DNA of 64,000 nucleotides, from NCBI RefSeq assembly GCF_037975245.1, contig NC_092582.1, forward strand, positions 828,001-892,000, in the 5' to 3' direction. Origin of the DNA: Apostichopus japonicus (Eukaryota; Echinodermata; Holothuroidea; Aspidochirotida; Stichopodidae). Positions 1 to 12,175 of the stretch are shown here, one piece after another (positions within the stretch are counted from its first letter, which is position 1; each line of letters starts with the position of its first letter). A program made the translations under genes and the position numbers. A model generated the notes under the pieces. That model saw only the letters and a program-made list of their open reading frames with translations, was not told the origin of the DNA and did not search any database.

Positions 1-915
1 CAACTCCCGGTTGCCAGGCACCTTATTTCGTTGGCACCTTCTAGGATGTAACCAAGATTGCATCGGAAAGCCACTTCACTATCATATGAATAGTCATAAC
101 CAATCCTTTGGCCATGTAAAGGATTTTGGAGAGATGGGCATCTGGCAACTAACAAAACGGGAAATAATCGTGTCAGTGATTTTCTTCTCTTATCAAGAGA
201 TTCATTTAATGAGAATTGTGCCGTATTTGGGACTTTTCTATATGATGCCATAACACCAATTTACCCGTAATAAAGTAAATTGTGCGTTCACGTTATCATT
301 ACACCACCGTGCATAATACAACAGGAGCGATGTTATGTGACGGCTATACCATCCCACTACATTAATTTGTTTCCAAAGAATGGAGAAAAGAAGATTCCGG
401 TCATTTCCGGGAAGTTTAACTTGCGAACATTTATCATGTGTGCTTTAAAATCACGGAGAGATATCTGATAATGTTGTGGCTTCCAGTCGTTAGCACCCGG
501 GCAAACTATCAGCAGTGTTCCCTCAATCAGGAATAACCTATAATATATACATGTGTACAGTGTACAACCTATCAGCAGTGTTCCCTCAATCAGGAATAAC
601 CTCTAATACGCATGTGTACACTAACAGTGTATCAAACCCGATAAATTCCTTGCAGATATTGACAAAATTACAATACCATCTAGTTAGCAATTCATAACGC
701 TATAGATGATTTATGCCAGTGATAACTGGCATAAAATATAAACGTATTTAGCATTTAAAAGTCTAAAGCATGCAACGTTAGTGCAGAAATCACAACTTCT
801 AGTGATGGTAATTGAAGATATATCATTAATGGGCAAATTATTATTTAACTAGCCCTAAAAATATTTAAATTACTTTTATAAATATGATCAGCAGTTTCGA
901 CATCTGTATGTTTAC
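1..915. other. Intergenic or intronic sequence with a two-copy 63-bp repeat
   Basis: I see no supportable exon here. A two-copy tandem repeat with a period of 63 bp begins at 506 and 569; both copies start with CTATCAGCAGTGTTCCC. If gene C continues past the left edge, this is its intron. Confidence 0.4.
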
Positions 916-1089
916 CTTGACATATGGGTGGGGGGTGGGACCAATCTTGATCAGTCTGACAGTGTGTTACATCCCTTCCGACTAGACGATAGCCCAAATT
1001 ACATTCAAATCTAACAGAATCCAGAAATAAAAAACTAATTCCTATTCTTCGACCATTTAACAGAAACCCTGGATCTCCACAGCTTCTGC
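916..1089 (-). CDS. CCP/sushi exon of gene C
   Basis: A 174-bp phase 1-1 exon encoding a single sushi domain that begins CGDPGFLLNG, includes FECNLGYRLVG and ends near WSHPPPIC. The acceptor is CTATACAG and the donor is GTAAAC. The four cysteines and the tryptophan before the last one are in place. Confidence 0.8.
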
Positions 1090-1236
1090 CTGTATAGGAA
1101 TGGAAAGAATTCAACGGTTATAACAAAAGCATGTGGTAACAAAATCAACAATTCCAGGAACAGTACTGGGCTTACCTTTAGACTGCCGACTTGTCAATTG
1201 ATAGTAAAGTGCATGATCTTCCAATGATCTATTTAC

Positions 1237-1308
<72 letters not shown>

Positions 1309-4300
1309 GAAAATCGTAATGAGTTGGAAAATCAAGAACAGTGAAAAAACTTTCAGCCTCCACCGGGGATTCGAACCACGGGCCTTCCGCTCTGTACGCG
1401 GACACCCTAACCACTAGGCTATGGACGCTGATTGTATCGATGATTGCCTTTGTCGTTTACCTCCATTGCATTAACATAAAGTCTGTTCAAAGTATCTCTT
1501 TCGAGATCCGGCTTTAGGAATCACAAATGATTTCGAGTTAAAACAACACTAACACACTGTACATGTACACCCAGTACAGTTTTGTACTGTACATACATCT
1601 ATGTACTGGTTGAAATTAATTCTATAGTAAAGTCTTCTAATTCAACCAATTGTATATGTACAGTGTGTATATTAGTGTTAGTTTAAACATAGTCTTCTGG
1701 CACTCATGGCACTCCGTACATATACACTCAGTACAGTGTATGTACTGTACACACTGTACATACATATGTGTGTACTGGTTGGAATTCATTTTATAAGTCT
1801 TCTAATTAAATGAATTCAACCAGGAGCAGACAAGTACATTGCAAATAGTATTTTGTTATATTATGAAATTAAAAACTGAACAGTATTGAATTGAATGACC
1901 TTGAAGTACAGTAAAATACCCAGGGTCAAAACTCATGGAACATCAAAACAGGCAAAAACGTTTTTTGTAAAAATCCCAAACTTTGAGGATTTTTCATATC
2001 AAAATAAGGCAAAACACCCTCCTGAAATTTTTTGTACAAACAGGGTGGTACTATATCTCTTCCAGAAAAAATTATCAATTTTTTTTAATTTGACGCGTTT
2101 TGAGTTATTGGCCGTCAAAAACGACCTCTTTTGTACATCGGAGCAACTTAACAACTTCATAAATTAATATTGAGAACAGCTAGAACCCTGAAATTTGTTA
2201 ATGTGTAAGAACTTTATACATATTAATAAAGTATAAACCCTGACACCTCTAACATGGTTACTTTGGTAAAAAATTGGCATCAAAACCCCTACCTCATGCT
2301 GAATCGCAGCATGAAATAGCAACTTTAGAGTTGCACAACTTCCAAACATATTCTAGGAAAGCATTGTAATCATTATTTTGTAATGTTTGTACTAGACATA
2401 ATAACCTCTGAAAGAATCAAGTACCCTGAAGCAATGGTTTAGGAGAAATTCATTACTCAAAATAGCACATTTTTTAGTGAAAAGTACAAAAATTAAATAT
2501 TTTGACACTTTTAAGTTGACCTAACTCCACAAGACAATATTTTTGTAGCCTAATTTTTTATTTTCCTGTTCTATGGGTTAGACTCTATAGGCATCTGTAA
2601 TAGAAAGGTAGTAGAATGTGTAATTGCTGAGAAATGAGACCTCACAAGTCAAGAAAATGCCAAATTGCCATGGTGGCGACAAATGGAATTCTAAAGAATT
2701 TTAAATCAGCCAATTGTAAAGCAATACAACTGAAATTTTCAGAATATGCTTATTTTATGGTGGTCCACTCATAAAATAAATTTGGGAATTTTTCAAAAAT
2801 GTCGAACTACAACATACCCCAAAATCTGGTGATTTGATATGGAATGACCCACATATACACACATGAATCTCTGCAAGCATCTAAGCTAACAGCCTCTGGT
2901 TGCAGTTGCTTTCAGACTGACATTAGCCAAATTAGCCAAGTCCAAATGACCCTATATATAAAGATGCCACTCATTGTAGATCTAATGTATAAAGATCTTC
3001 GTTTGAACCTTGTCGTGTGTCCGTATTTAATTTCAATAAAGTTTCCTCAAAAGTAAAACCCAAACGCAGTGGCTTACGTCTGCAAGTAAAGTCAGGGTGA
3101 GTCCAGTTTCCTCGGTGGCAGTTAAGTACAGGCCGAATTCCTCCAACACGATAGTAACCTGGATCACAACTGTACGAAACGAAATCATTCCCTTCATAGA
3201 ACTCACGATTGTCGCTTGGTCGAGCATTTGAAACTTCTGGTGGTGGCCCACATCGATCTAACAAAATATAGTATTTGGAACGTTTAGACAGCGTTTAACA
3301 CTGTTGTAGATTCACAATCATTTGATACACTATTGCATTCAAGGCAAAGTTTGCGCACTCCTTATAGATATTCTTATATCCCAACTACCCGCAAACTCTC
3401 ACATAAATTTGGGGACTACTAAAACTATACTCTCGTGTTTGAAATCTATAGCCGGTCTTGGCTAGGCTGGACTGCGAGGGTTGAAGTCACAGCCAACATT
3501 TATACATATTCTTCATAATGTCTTAGGTGAAAATGAATATGCAAGACCGTTCTAGAAAGACAAAACGATGACTAACCTTTTGGTAGGCACAATGCAGGTG
3601 ACCCACTCCAGTCACCGTTGCCCAGGCATGTTCGCACCTCATCACCTCTAACCCGTTCGTAGTTTCTCCTGCACTCGTAGGTTGCAATGCTTCCAAAATT
3701 CCTCGACTCTGGTAAGATCGTCAAGGTAAAGTTATGGCCTCGTATCGGCAATGCAGGACAATAATTCTCTCTGTCTGCAAATATTTGGAGAGAAATTTGG
3801 ATTACATTGCACCCTGATTATTTACTTACAAACTAACACTAGATATGTCGTAGTTTACTGTTTAAGCGAATTAAAAATGTTGAGTGTGAAAAGTAGCACA
3901 CTTTAAACATTCAATTTAATGTTAAAGTGACAAAGTGCGTAGAGAAAAAAAAAACATTAGATAATGTTTGATGTTATGTTGTTTTTCATGTTTTGATGTT
4001 CCACCGGAAACTGACATTAATAGTTGTTTTAGCTAACGGAAACGGCGTTAGAACGGTAAAAGTTTGAAAGCATTTTGAATAAACTATTCTCATTATAAGA
4101 GCTAGCTCACGCATATATGTTCGTTATAGTAATGTAGTAATGAATGTGCAAAACTAAAAAGTGACTTTGTCACCGGTGTACCATATGCTTACTATTCAGG
4201 TTAGTTTTAGATTTCAAATTTGGGTTAAAATGTCGAATTGGAAGCCACCCGTCGTTATGATGTAATCCATAAGCCCTTGGGAATTCGCCCACATTCGTTG

Positions 4301-5252
4301 TCATAAAAATAACTGCCTGGTGGCCTTGTTTTGTATTTTGTATAGTTGGTGAAACCTTCTCATTTTCATGGTTTGTCAGATAAGCAACTTAAATGAAGTT
4401 CCATTTCTCGAGAATGAACAGTTTCATGTATTTCCTTTTTCGAAACGCACAGTATTACTAGAAATGTTCACAAATTATGTGTTTCAGTATCTACTTCAAT
4501 GACTATCCTTCGCTCTAGATGAAACACTGTATCCCTTGTTAGAAAAAAAAAAACTGATCGCCTAGTGCACTTTTTTATAAGAAACTCAAGTGTTGAATAT
4601 TTTGATCGACGGTTAGGCCTACGTATATTATCATTAAATTTCATGCCACAAAGTAACAATGTCGGAATCATGTACACGACGCACTGCAATTTAATGTTTA
4701 GAACACCAGATACACATATTCTGTTGGTTTTAAACAGCCACTCCTAATACAGGACAATCAATCTGAGTTAAAGGGTACTGGTGTAACCTCCAAAATATTT
4801 AAATAGAAGCTATTCAAATCATGATCCTTCATGTTCACACTTCAACAAATACGTTTGTGTGCACCGCTTAACAAATATATCTCCACTAGTTTATTTTGTG
4901 TACTTATGAAAATTCGTGTGCATTTCCAAAGAATAATTTTGGAAAAGACACTTGTGATATACTTTTAACATTGCTAGAGGGTGGAACCAATACCGAATAA
5001 CCTCCACGACATACTGCATACTATCCATACCTTTACGTTATCTATTTGTTAGTACGTCTAGCATTGTTCAAAACTTTTCTCGATTCAACAATCATCCACG
5101 TCGCAACATACCAGTCGGAATGCATGAAAGTCCACAGGCACCGTCACATACGCATGGTCGATTACGGAGGCAATCATTGTGACTTGTACAGGTTTTCGTA
5201 CAGTATCTATTTTGTCTTGCAATCCCTTCCTCGTTCCTTAAACACGCTTCAT
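916..5252 (-). CDS. Gene C: secreted WAP-CCP-CCP-CCP protein, partial (runs off left edge)
   Basis: Four exons are read on the minus strand: 5112-5252 (WAP-like), 3577-3774 (CCP), 3078-3257 (CCP) and 916-1089 (CCP). Each has a consensus AG acceptor and GT donor in phase 1, and the joins keep one frame. The last exon ends in a donor, so the gene continues beyond the window. No signal-peptide exon was found just upstream of 5252. Because gene A (18261-14570) also ends in a phase-1 donor, these exons may instead be its 3' half, joined across a 9.3 kb intron that holds a transposon. CCP and WAP modules are extracellular and disulfide-bonded; complement-like or protease-inhibitor roles are family knowledge, not shown here. 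Confidence 0.7.
1111..1310. repeat. (TA)n microsatellite
   Basis: Alternating TA fills about 1243-1305. It produces meaningless YIYIYI open frames on both strands. Confidence 0.95.
1356..1428 (-). tRNA. tRNA-like sequence, likely the head of a tRNA-derived SINE or a tRNA pseudogene
   Basis: These 73 nt fold as a cloverleaf on the minus strand. The acceptor stem GCGTCCA/TGGAGGC pairs in 6 of 7 positions. The A box is TAGCCTAGTGGTTAGGGTG, the anticodon stem TCCGC/GCGGA is perfect, the loop is GTACAGA (formal anticodon ACA), and the T arm is GGTTCGAATCCCCGG with one mismatch and an extra base. The unusual anticodon and the imperfect T stem argue for a SINE head or pseudogene rather than a working tRNA. 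No intact SINE body was delimited. Confidence 0.55.
1540..1690. repeat. Small fold-back (MITE-like) element
   Basis: ACTAACACACTGTACATGTA near 1550 is mirrored by TACAGTGTGTATATTAGTGT near 1660-1680. A related GTACAGTGTATGTACTG motif recurs at 1710-1780. It has no coding content. Confidence 0.45.
1691..3077. other. Intron between CCP exons of gene C
   Basis: AT-rich sequence without a recognisable exon, RNA gene or clear repeat. Confidence 0.4.
3078..3257 (-). CDS. CCP/sushi exon of gene C
   Basis: A 180-bp phase 1-1 exon. It begins RCGPPPEVSNARPS and contains YSCDPGYYRVGG, then a C followed by NWTHPDFTC near the end. The acceptor is TTGTTAG and the donor is GTAAGC. This is a complete four-cysteine sushi module. 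Confidence 0.85.
3577..3774 (-). CDS. CCP/sushi exon of gene C
   Basis: A 198-bp phase 1-1 exon without internal stop. The acceptor is TATTTGCAG and the donor is GTTAGT. The translation begins with NYCPALPIRG, has SIATYECRRNYERVRG in the middle and ends CLGNGDWSGSPALCLP. It lacks an ATG, so it is easy to miss. The closest relative in the window is the frameshifted exon at 43946-44155, which shares the NYC start and the CLGNGDWS motif. Confidence 0.82.
3775..5111. other. Intron between WAP and CCP exons of gene C
   Basis: No exon or defined repeat seen. The ORF near 4468-4747 has no domain and lies over AT-rich sequence. Confidence 0.4.
5112..5252 (-). CDS. WAP-like exon (CxC variant) of gene C
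   Basis: A 141-bp phase 1-1 exon, acceptor TTTCTTCCAG and donor GTATGT. Its 47 residues contain eight cysteines spaced C-x13-C-x3-C-x5-C-x5-C-x-C-x3-C-x3-C, ending CDGACGLSCIPT. Spacing and the Asp before the fourth Cys match the whey acidic protein four-disulfide core, except that the usual adjacent CC pair is CVC. The same module occurs at 45086-45226 with nearly the same C-terminal half. Confidence 0.8.
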
Positions 5253-6160
5253 CTGGAAGAAACATAACTTCATTCATTTGATATTTATATCTCATCGACT
5301 TATATTCTCACAGTATTAGGTATTATAAAGCAATAAATGCATGTTACTTAAGAAATTAAAAAAAAATAAATAAACAAATGATGCGTTCGCAGTCATAGAT
5401 TGTATGTTATTATTTTATAGTATTAAACCATACACACACAGTGTTAGGTCCCTATCCGTGAGTTCATTGCTTTGAGCAACTGCCCACGTGATGTTTTCCT
5501 TTCAAAACATTAGACTTCCGGACCGAAACTGAGGTTAATACCTAATGTCAGTGAATCCAGGGCAGCGGAAGTGTCTGATATGATCACTTAGACATGTTGG
5601 CGCCATGAACGCCATGAACGCCATTACACTCGTATCATTCTAACTAACCAATCATACCGACTCCCATTCAATGTTAATGAATATGCAGTTATATAATATC
5701 ATTCATCATAAACTTTCACCAAGATTTTTTTTGGCGGTGTTCAATTCATGTTATAGGCAGATGTCTCTCTTAGAATAGCGCTTGTGTCACATAAAGTTGT
5801 TGCCCACCAGTTGTGTGTTCATTTCTCATTAATATCATTCCAACACGATATTGTCATGATTCACAATAGCTAGAATCTCAAGAACTTTTGTTTTTAACAT
5901 AAGTAACTAATTTATATATGTTAGGCGGAATGTCAACTAGCAAAGGTCAAGGTTGTATTCATACTGTGATGACAATATGCAAGTGGCCCTTTCCCTAACA
6001 TTACAAACCCAGATGCAATTGCTGCAAGAAATTCAGGAGGCACGTATACTTTATAGAATAGAGATCTTTGAACGAATCATAACCTACCATGTTTTGTATT
6101 CATTCTCCCCTCCCCAACCCACCCTCTACCTCACACTTTTGTTTCATCATTAATTAGTAA
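5253..6160. other. No supported gene upstream of the gene C WAP exon
   Basis: I looked for a signal-peptide exon with a phase-1 donor and found none that convinces. Nothing else is recognisable. Confidence 0.4.
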
Positions 6161-6164
6161 ACTG

Positions 6165-6930
6165 GTAATGCCATTACTATGACGTACTAATATATGATAT
6201 ATGATGTACTAAAGTATGATGTATGATGTACTAATGATACCGCCAGTACAATGATGTACTGATGTATGATTTATAATGTATACTAATGATACTACCAGTA
6301 CTATGATGTTCTAATGTATGATGTATTATTTACTAACGATATCGCCAGTATTATGATGTACTAATGTATGATGTTCTAATAGTACTGCATGTACAATGTT
6401 GTAATAATGTATGATGTACTAACGATACCGCTAGTAATAGGATGCACTAATGTATGATGTAATAATGATACCGTCAGAACTATGACGTACTAATGTATGA
6501 TTTATGATGTCATAATGATACTGCCAGTACTATGATGTAATAGTGTATAATATGATGTACTAATCATAATACCAATACAATAATGTACTAATGTATGATG
6601 AATGATGTACCGATGGTACTACTAGTACTATGATGTAGGTATGTACGATGCGTGATGTATGATCTACTAATGATACTATCAGTATTATGCTGTACTAATA
6701 TATGATGTATGATGTACTAAGGATACCGCCAGTACTTTGCTGTACTAATGTATGATTTATGGTGTAATAATGATACTTCCAGTATAATGGTGTACCAATG
6801 TATGATGTATGATGTTATAATGATACTACCAGAACTATGCTGTTCCCATGTATGATTTATTGTGAATGATGTACTAATGATACCGCCAGTACTATGATGT
6901 TCTAATCTATAGCGTACTAATGTATGTTGC
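6165..6930. repeat. Degenerate tandem repeat, ATGATGTACTAATG type
   Basis: About fifteen imperfect units of roughly 50-60 bp, built from ATGATGTACTAATGTATGAT and TGATACCGCCAGTACTATG, cover the stretch. Units differ by indels and substitutions. Open frames here are repeat artefacts. Confidence 0.85.
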
Positions 6931-6959
6931 ACTTATGTTACTTAGGGAAATCAACATTT

Positions 6960-7603
6960 CCATAGAAATTGTTGCTATGGCAGCCTCAATAGGCTAAACC
7001 AACCAATATATCATCCTCTCTACGGGCGTGACGACATAACTAATTTGGGTGTGTTGGGGTATCTGAGTGAACAAAAAAAGGTGTGTCACGAACTTCTAAA
7101 CAATATCTTTCTGATTGACTTCAAATTTGGTGGGTGTGGACATGGGCATTGGATGATCCGCCTCTGTGACTTATGACGTCATTGCGTTAAATGTCATGGG
7201 TCAAGTAACCAAAAACATCATTTTAGCCATTACGTGTGTACGAAAATGCACACACCTATGTGATATATCAGACTCAGCAATATTGCAGCGAATTTATTCA
7301 TACAGAAAACGTGTTTCGTAAACTACTCATTAACTTTAAAGCCGATGAACTTCGAACTTGTTGGGTGAGTGCCTCGATAGGTTGTAGAACATGCGTTACT
7401 AATGCCGTCATAGGGCTTAAGATGAGAGTCCAAAGTAGTATAACAAAAAAAAACATTTTGGCCTTAACACCTATACCAAAGTAACAATATGGACAAACCT
7501 ATCTTACTACAGTACATTACTCGATTTTAAACGCCAAAGGTCATGTGATCAAAGGATGTCAAATGTTTAGTTTGGTTAAATGTGTGCGAAAACGTGCTTT
7601 GGA
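6960..7603. repeat. Old interspersed repeat (GTGTGTCACGAACT family)
   Basis: Contains GTGTGTCACGAACTTCTAAA, then a stretch about 'gacttcaaa..ggtg(a/g)gtgt', and a later divergent repeat of the pattern. A related copy lies at about 33080-33480 with GTGTCACGAACTCCT. The element at 7607 is inserted in it. Confidence 0.5.
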
Positions 7604-8001
7604 ACTACTCTCTTAAATTTGAAGACTGAAAAATTCAGTCTAAGGTTCGACTGAAATTTATTTCAGTCCATAAGACCGATTTCCAGACGCTAAGACTGGA
7701 ATTGTTTCCGAACGTAATTCAGCCTACAATAGACTGAATGCAATACCCAATAAAATCATTGTATTTTGTCACGTGCTCATTTTAATTTCAGTCCATGCGA
7801 AGACTGAACAGTTAAACCAATCCGGTCTGTCCAAATTAATGACGTATCCTAATCTACATATGCCCGGCCGCGTACGTAGGTACGTACGAACGTTGAAACG
7901 ACTCGCCATCTTAGCTGAACTTACCTTGAATACCGAGAGAATTTACGCTTCGTTTTATGTGTAAAAACTAACCTTTTTAAGCTTTCCACGAGGGTATAAG
8001 A

Positions 8002-11000
8002 ATGGCAGAAACATTGAGAACGTGTTTGGCAGGTAAAGGATATGCAGAAGAAGTAATATCATTGCTCGAAGGTAATATTAAAACAGGCCGTTTTTAATCG
8101 ATTCATACTCATACGCAGTCATAGCGTTAACATGAACAATGCTATGCCTAGTACAGTAGTAGTACAGTTGGCTATAGCCTAGTATAGTTATACTATGGCC
8201 CGGTATACACTGTACTGTCAGACTGTCGTACATGTACGTCTATTGTGTCACTGGTTACGAGTAATTTAGTGTTGGCCTAGGCCTAGTGATATTTTACTAA
8301 TTATTACTAAATTAGGCAAGCCTATTCATAGTGTGCCAACTGAAATTAATAGGTACCGGTTAAAACGAAAAAAACAAGGCTTAGCCTAACGTTAGGCCCC
8401 TAACGTTAGTCCTTAATAAATGATTTTTTTTTTGAAGAAAATTTATTCCTACCCTGCAGGCTGCGCATACAAGTTTACTTAGCCTAAGTGAAAAGGCATT
8501 GGCTATTTACCCGGCCGTTAGGCACTGGTGCTATAGGGCTCAGTATGGTTTCTACTTGGTCACTTCGTGGGGTCACTTATCATTACAGTCAATGGAGAAA
8601 TACTAGATTTTTCACTTCTTTAATTGTAATTTAAAAGAAAAGTACTGAAAATGCTTTCTTTTTCTTTGAATATGTTTCAGATAAATGCCTAACACATCTA
8701 TTAGTAGCAAACAAAAATAATAACACATTTCCATACCCATCTAAAATAGGAGTGTTGGACATTATTGGCTAATTCAAGCCAGTGGGGCGTGGGTAATCAA
8801 ACCGTCCATGACAGGCCGCTGGCCCTTTTACGGGTTAGCTCAGTTGGTAGAGCACCAGACTGAGATGCTGAAGGTTGCAGGTTTGAATCCTGTGCCAGCG
8901 ATTTTTCAGTAGCTTTATTGCAGGTAGATGTGCTTTGCAGCCAGTTAAGTATGTTATCTGTAGGCTAGCTTCGCATTTTTCCATTGTAAAGGGCATTGAG
9001 ACCGGTTTACGTATAATGCGCTATATCAAGCATTTCTAATAATCATAACCTTCTTTTCAGTCAAAAGATAACTGAAGAAGCAAAATTCAGATCTGATGTA
9101 GTAAGTTTCATAATTGTGATACTAGAAAAATCTCCTAGCATTCTGATTTGCAGTAATAAAATGTTTACATTTCTTTCAGATAAATGAGGAGTTTCGATTA
9201 ATGTTTGCCGAATCCAGGGATAACTTCATCACAAAGTGGGATGGATATAGAGAACGCATCATAGAAGTGAGAAAGAAAACCTCACCAGCTATCGCAAATA
9301 TGATTGATGCTTTTGAGGAAACTGATAGTAGTAAGTTAAATTAGTATAGCTATCATATTTCAAAGTTTTCTTTGTATGCCTTTTTCTAGCTAACCAATCA
9401 ATAACGTTTTGGGCATTACCCCTTGGTAAGAGGCTGGAAAGTTCTAAATTTTATTCTTTTTCTCAATTTGGGCAAATTGTGGCAGCTTGATAGATAAAGG
9501 TTTAAAATTAAGACCGAAAACTTAATTGTTCTTATTTTTTCTTATTACCATATAGGCAATAATTAACATCATAGTTAAATTTTCTGTGAATATTCTTTGA
9601 AATCAAGCACTTAAAGTACTATAAACATTTTTTCCTGTTTACGATTAGAAATATGACACAATTTAATTTGAGCAGATTGTCATCCAAAATTCAATGAACC
9701 ATAACTTTAAAAAATCAATTTATCAATAACTTTATAGTTTGTGAAAATACAGAATTATTTATTTGGATGTATAACTTATCTGGATTATATTCAAAAAGGT
9801 TATTTATGGAATGTGCCATTTGTTCACATTTACTTGTTCTATGATTTATTGCATTTAATTAGCCACATACTATGCCTTGGAGGTTATGTTTAAAACTTCA
9901 AACTCAATTTTCTTTTCAGAGGATATGTGTGCTTTATATACATTTATATATATACTGCACAGGTCAGTGACTATGTTAAAGCAGAAGCAGCAGTCCACTA
10001 GCAGAGCAGGGGCACTGTTGTACTTCCTTCAGAACAAACCTGTGAGTATTTTATGACAATATACCGTTTATTCCCTTGCTCAATGCTATATAAACACCCC
10101 TGCGTTTAGTGGAAAAGTTTTGGTTTTACAAAATTTGCTTGGCTAAACAAAAATTGGCTTTTTATGTGGAAAAAAGTTTGTCTGGTGTATATTAAGGTTA
10201 GCATCATATCCACTGGGTCTTATGGCTCTTTTCCATTGGCGCTACTGAATGGTATAGGCACTGGCTCTATAATCATCATGGCTCAATGGAAGTGACTTGT
10301 ATAGAGTAGGAAAAAACACTTATTATGGCAATGTAAAGCAGGAATAATTTATTCAGCACTGTCTGATTGGCAGCGATACTGACAAGAACGTGGAGCAAGG
10401 CGGAAAACCGGCAAAAAGGGAATTTAATAGGGGTGTTTGGGGGAGAATGCCCATTGTGGTCACAATTGTAGTAAAGTGACATAATATTTTTAAATGTAAA
10501 GCCAACCAATATATATGCCATTTTTAGTAAGGAATAACAAAGATAGAGATGGAAAAACGGTTGACTTATGAACCCTTCAGGTGTCTGAGATGTACAATTA
10601 TTGATACTGAAGGTACACTCTGCCAGTCTGTCCAGGGTTTGTAATAACCAAATTTTGTAAAGTTGTCTGTCAAAGGTTTGTGAATTTTTAGTGACATTCT
10701 AGGGAGATCATGTAAGAAGTTTAGTTTATGTAAAATTTTATTCTCGTATGAATAAACTGGAAGTCTCATGGAATATTTAGATTGGCAGTTTGCCTAATGT
10801 TCAGATGTTAATTTAATAGTATGGAGTAAAATATACATATTTTTTGTCATTTCTTTCTAGCTTGACACCAGCATTGATGCTACCGCTGCCGGAATAGATG
10901 AAAAGTATGTACAACTGTGCATACTTTCACTCGGACCTGCCCAAAATCCGTCACAGTTCTTTATTTTTGGCGGATAGAATTCCAATTCCTGCAGGAACAA

Positions 11001-11178
11001 GTAACAAGTGGATAGATTATTTAAAGCACATTACACATTTAATGTGCATTATGCTTTGGCACTTCATCAATTCTGTGAATTCTTAGCTGCCTTTTTATAT
11101 GGAGTGATTCCTGCTACGTCAGTAAAGGCACCATTGCGTATCTTGGCATCTAACATTAAATTAATTTCTCCTAAGTAG
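8002..11178 (+). pseudogene. SAMD3-like / uncharacterised multicopy protein, spliced, frameshifted
   Basis: Exons: 8002-8071 (start MAETLRTCLAGKGYAEE), 9061-9100, 9180-9330, 9920-10041 and 10861-11178. All have consensus AG/GT ends, and exons 2 to 5 join in one frame. Recognisable stretches are FITKWDGYRERIIE, STSRAGALLYFLQNKP, CILSLGPAQNPSQFF, ADRIPIPAG, LFKAHYTFNVHYALALHQF and FLYGVIPATSVK. That order resembles a large family of fish and invertebrate proteins often named 'SAMD3-like' or uncharacterised. The last exon has one extra base near 10966 and one missing base near 11017; they compensate but leave two stops between them. Exon 1 ends in phase 1 and exon 2 needs phase 2, so an exon is missing or changed. 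Function unknown. Confidence 0.65.
8817..8901 (+). tRNA. tRNA-derived sequence (SINE head or tRNA pseudogene)
   Basis: TTAGCTCAGTTGGTAGAGC (A box) and GGTTTGAATCC (B box) are clear. The 3' acceptor strand GCCAGCG (8894-8900) pairs perfectly with CGCTGGC at 8817-8823, but about eleven extra bases lie between that strand and the D arm. The anticodon stem is also imperfect (CCAGA against GCTGA). It is therefore a decayed tRNA-like copy inside the element at 7607-13286. Confidence 0.6.
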
Positions 11179-11515
11179 CTTTTTAGAGTGGTGTTGCAAG
11201 TGTTTATTTGTATGCTGTATTTTCATTTTGATGTTGTGTCATGTAAACAATTGTTTTGTTTATTTAAACACCAGTACTATCGGTATTATAACTTAGTTTG
11301 GTACAATTCTGAATTGTAATCCATCCATTGTCGGGTCAGTCAGTTTCCAAAAATGGTTCAGTTATGAGAAACGAGTGTCAGAATGGTGTGGGCTGGTAAG
11401 AGATGGGGTTGGGAATAAGCAGCAGAAATGAAAACCCTGAAGGGTAGGTGGAGAGGTTGGGAGTATAAAAAATGTTGGGGTGACAAGAGGCTGGAGCTTG
11501 GAAGAAGGGCTTGGC

Positions 11516-12175
11516 CAAATGGCCTTTTCCAGTATTTGTCCATTGTCGGTCACTTTCCAAGTGGCCTTTGCCAGTATCCGTCCATTGTCGGTCACTTTCC
11601 AAGTCGCCTATGCCAGCATCCGTTCATTGTTGGTCACTTTCCAAGTGGCCTTTGCCATTATTTTTTCTTTAAGTACAATTTAGTTTAATATTTTAAATTT
11701 CGTTATACCAATATCTGTATAATAAAGAACTTGCCCTGTCATAATTGGTTCGGGTTATTATTATATTTGCTACAACTGCTGCACATGGGTTTCACTTAAA
11801 AGTATGAATTTAAATTAAAACATAACAATTAATGTTTCAAGCCTTAGATTTTTAGGACACTATATAAAAATATTCCAGTTGTTAATATACATTATTTTTT
11901 ATTTAGGAACTTGCCTTCTCTGTACATAAGTTGAGTGTAATCTGTTATCCGTCAATTGTAATCCGTTCATTGTCGGTCACTTTCCAAGTGGCCTTTTCCA
12001 GTATTCGTCCAGTGTCGGTCACTTTTCAATTGGCCTATGCCAGTATCCGTCCATTGTCGGTCACTTTCCAAATGGCCTTTGCCAGTATCCGTCCATTGTC
12101 GGTCACTTTCCAAGTGGCCTATGCCAGCATCCGTTCATTGTTGGTCACTTTCCAAGTGGCCTTTGCCATTATTTT
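11516..12175 (+). repeat. Two blocks of 42-bp tandem repeat
   Basis: The unit contains GTCCATTGTCGGTCACTTTC followed by CAAGTGGCCTTTGCCAGTA. About four copies lie at 11516-11668 and five at 11962-12170. The sequence after each block is also shared (CTTGCCCTGTCATAATTGGT at about 11729 and 12242), so a segment of about 0.5 kb was duplicated. Length is a multiple of three, giving long but non-functional open frames. Confidence 0.9.

Noticed and set aside
5560-5640. A minus-strand ATG with MAFMAFMAP as a possible signal-peptide exon for gene C
   Set aside because: The hydrophobic stretch is too short and no good phase-1 donor follows.
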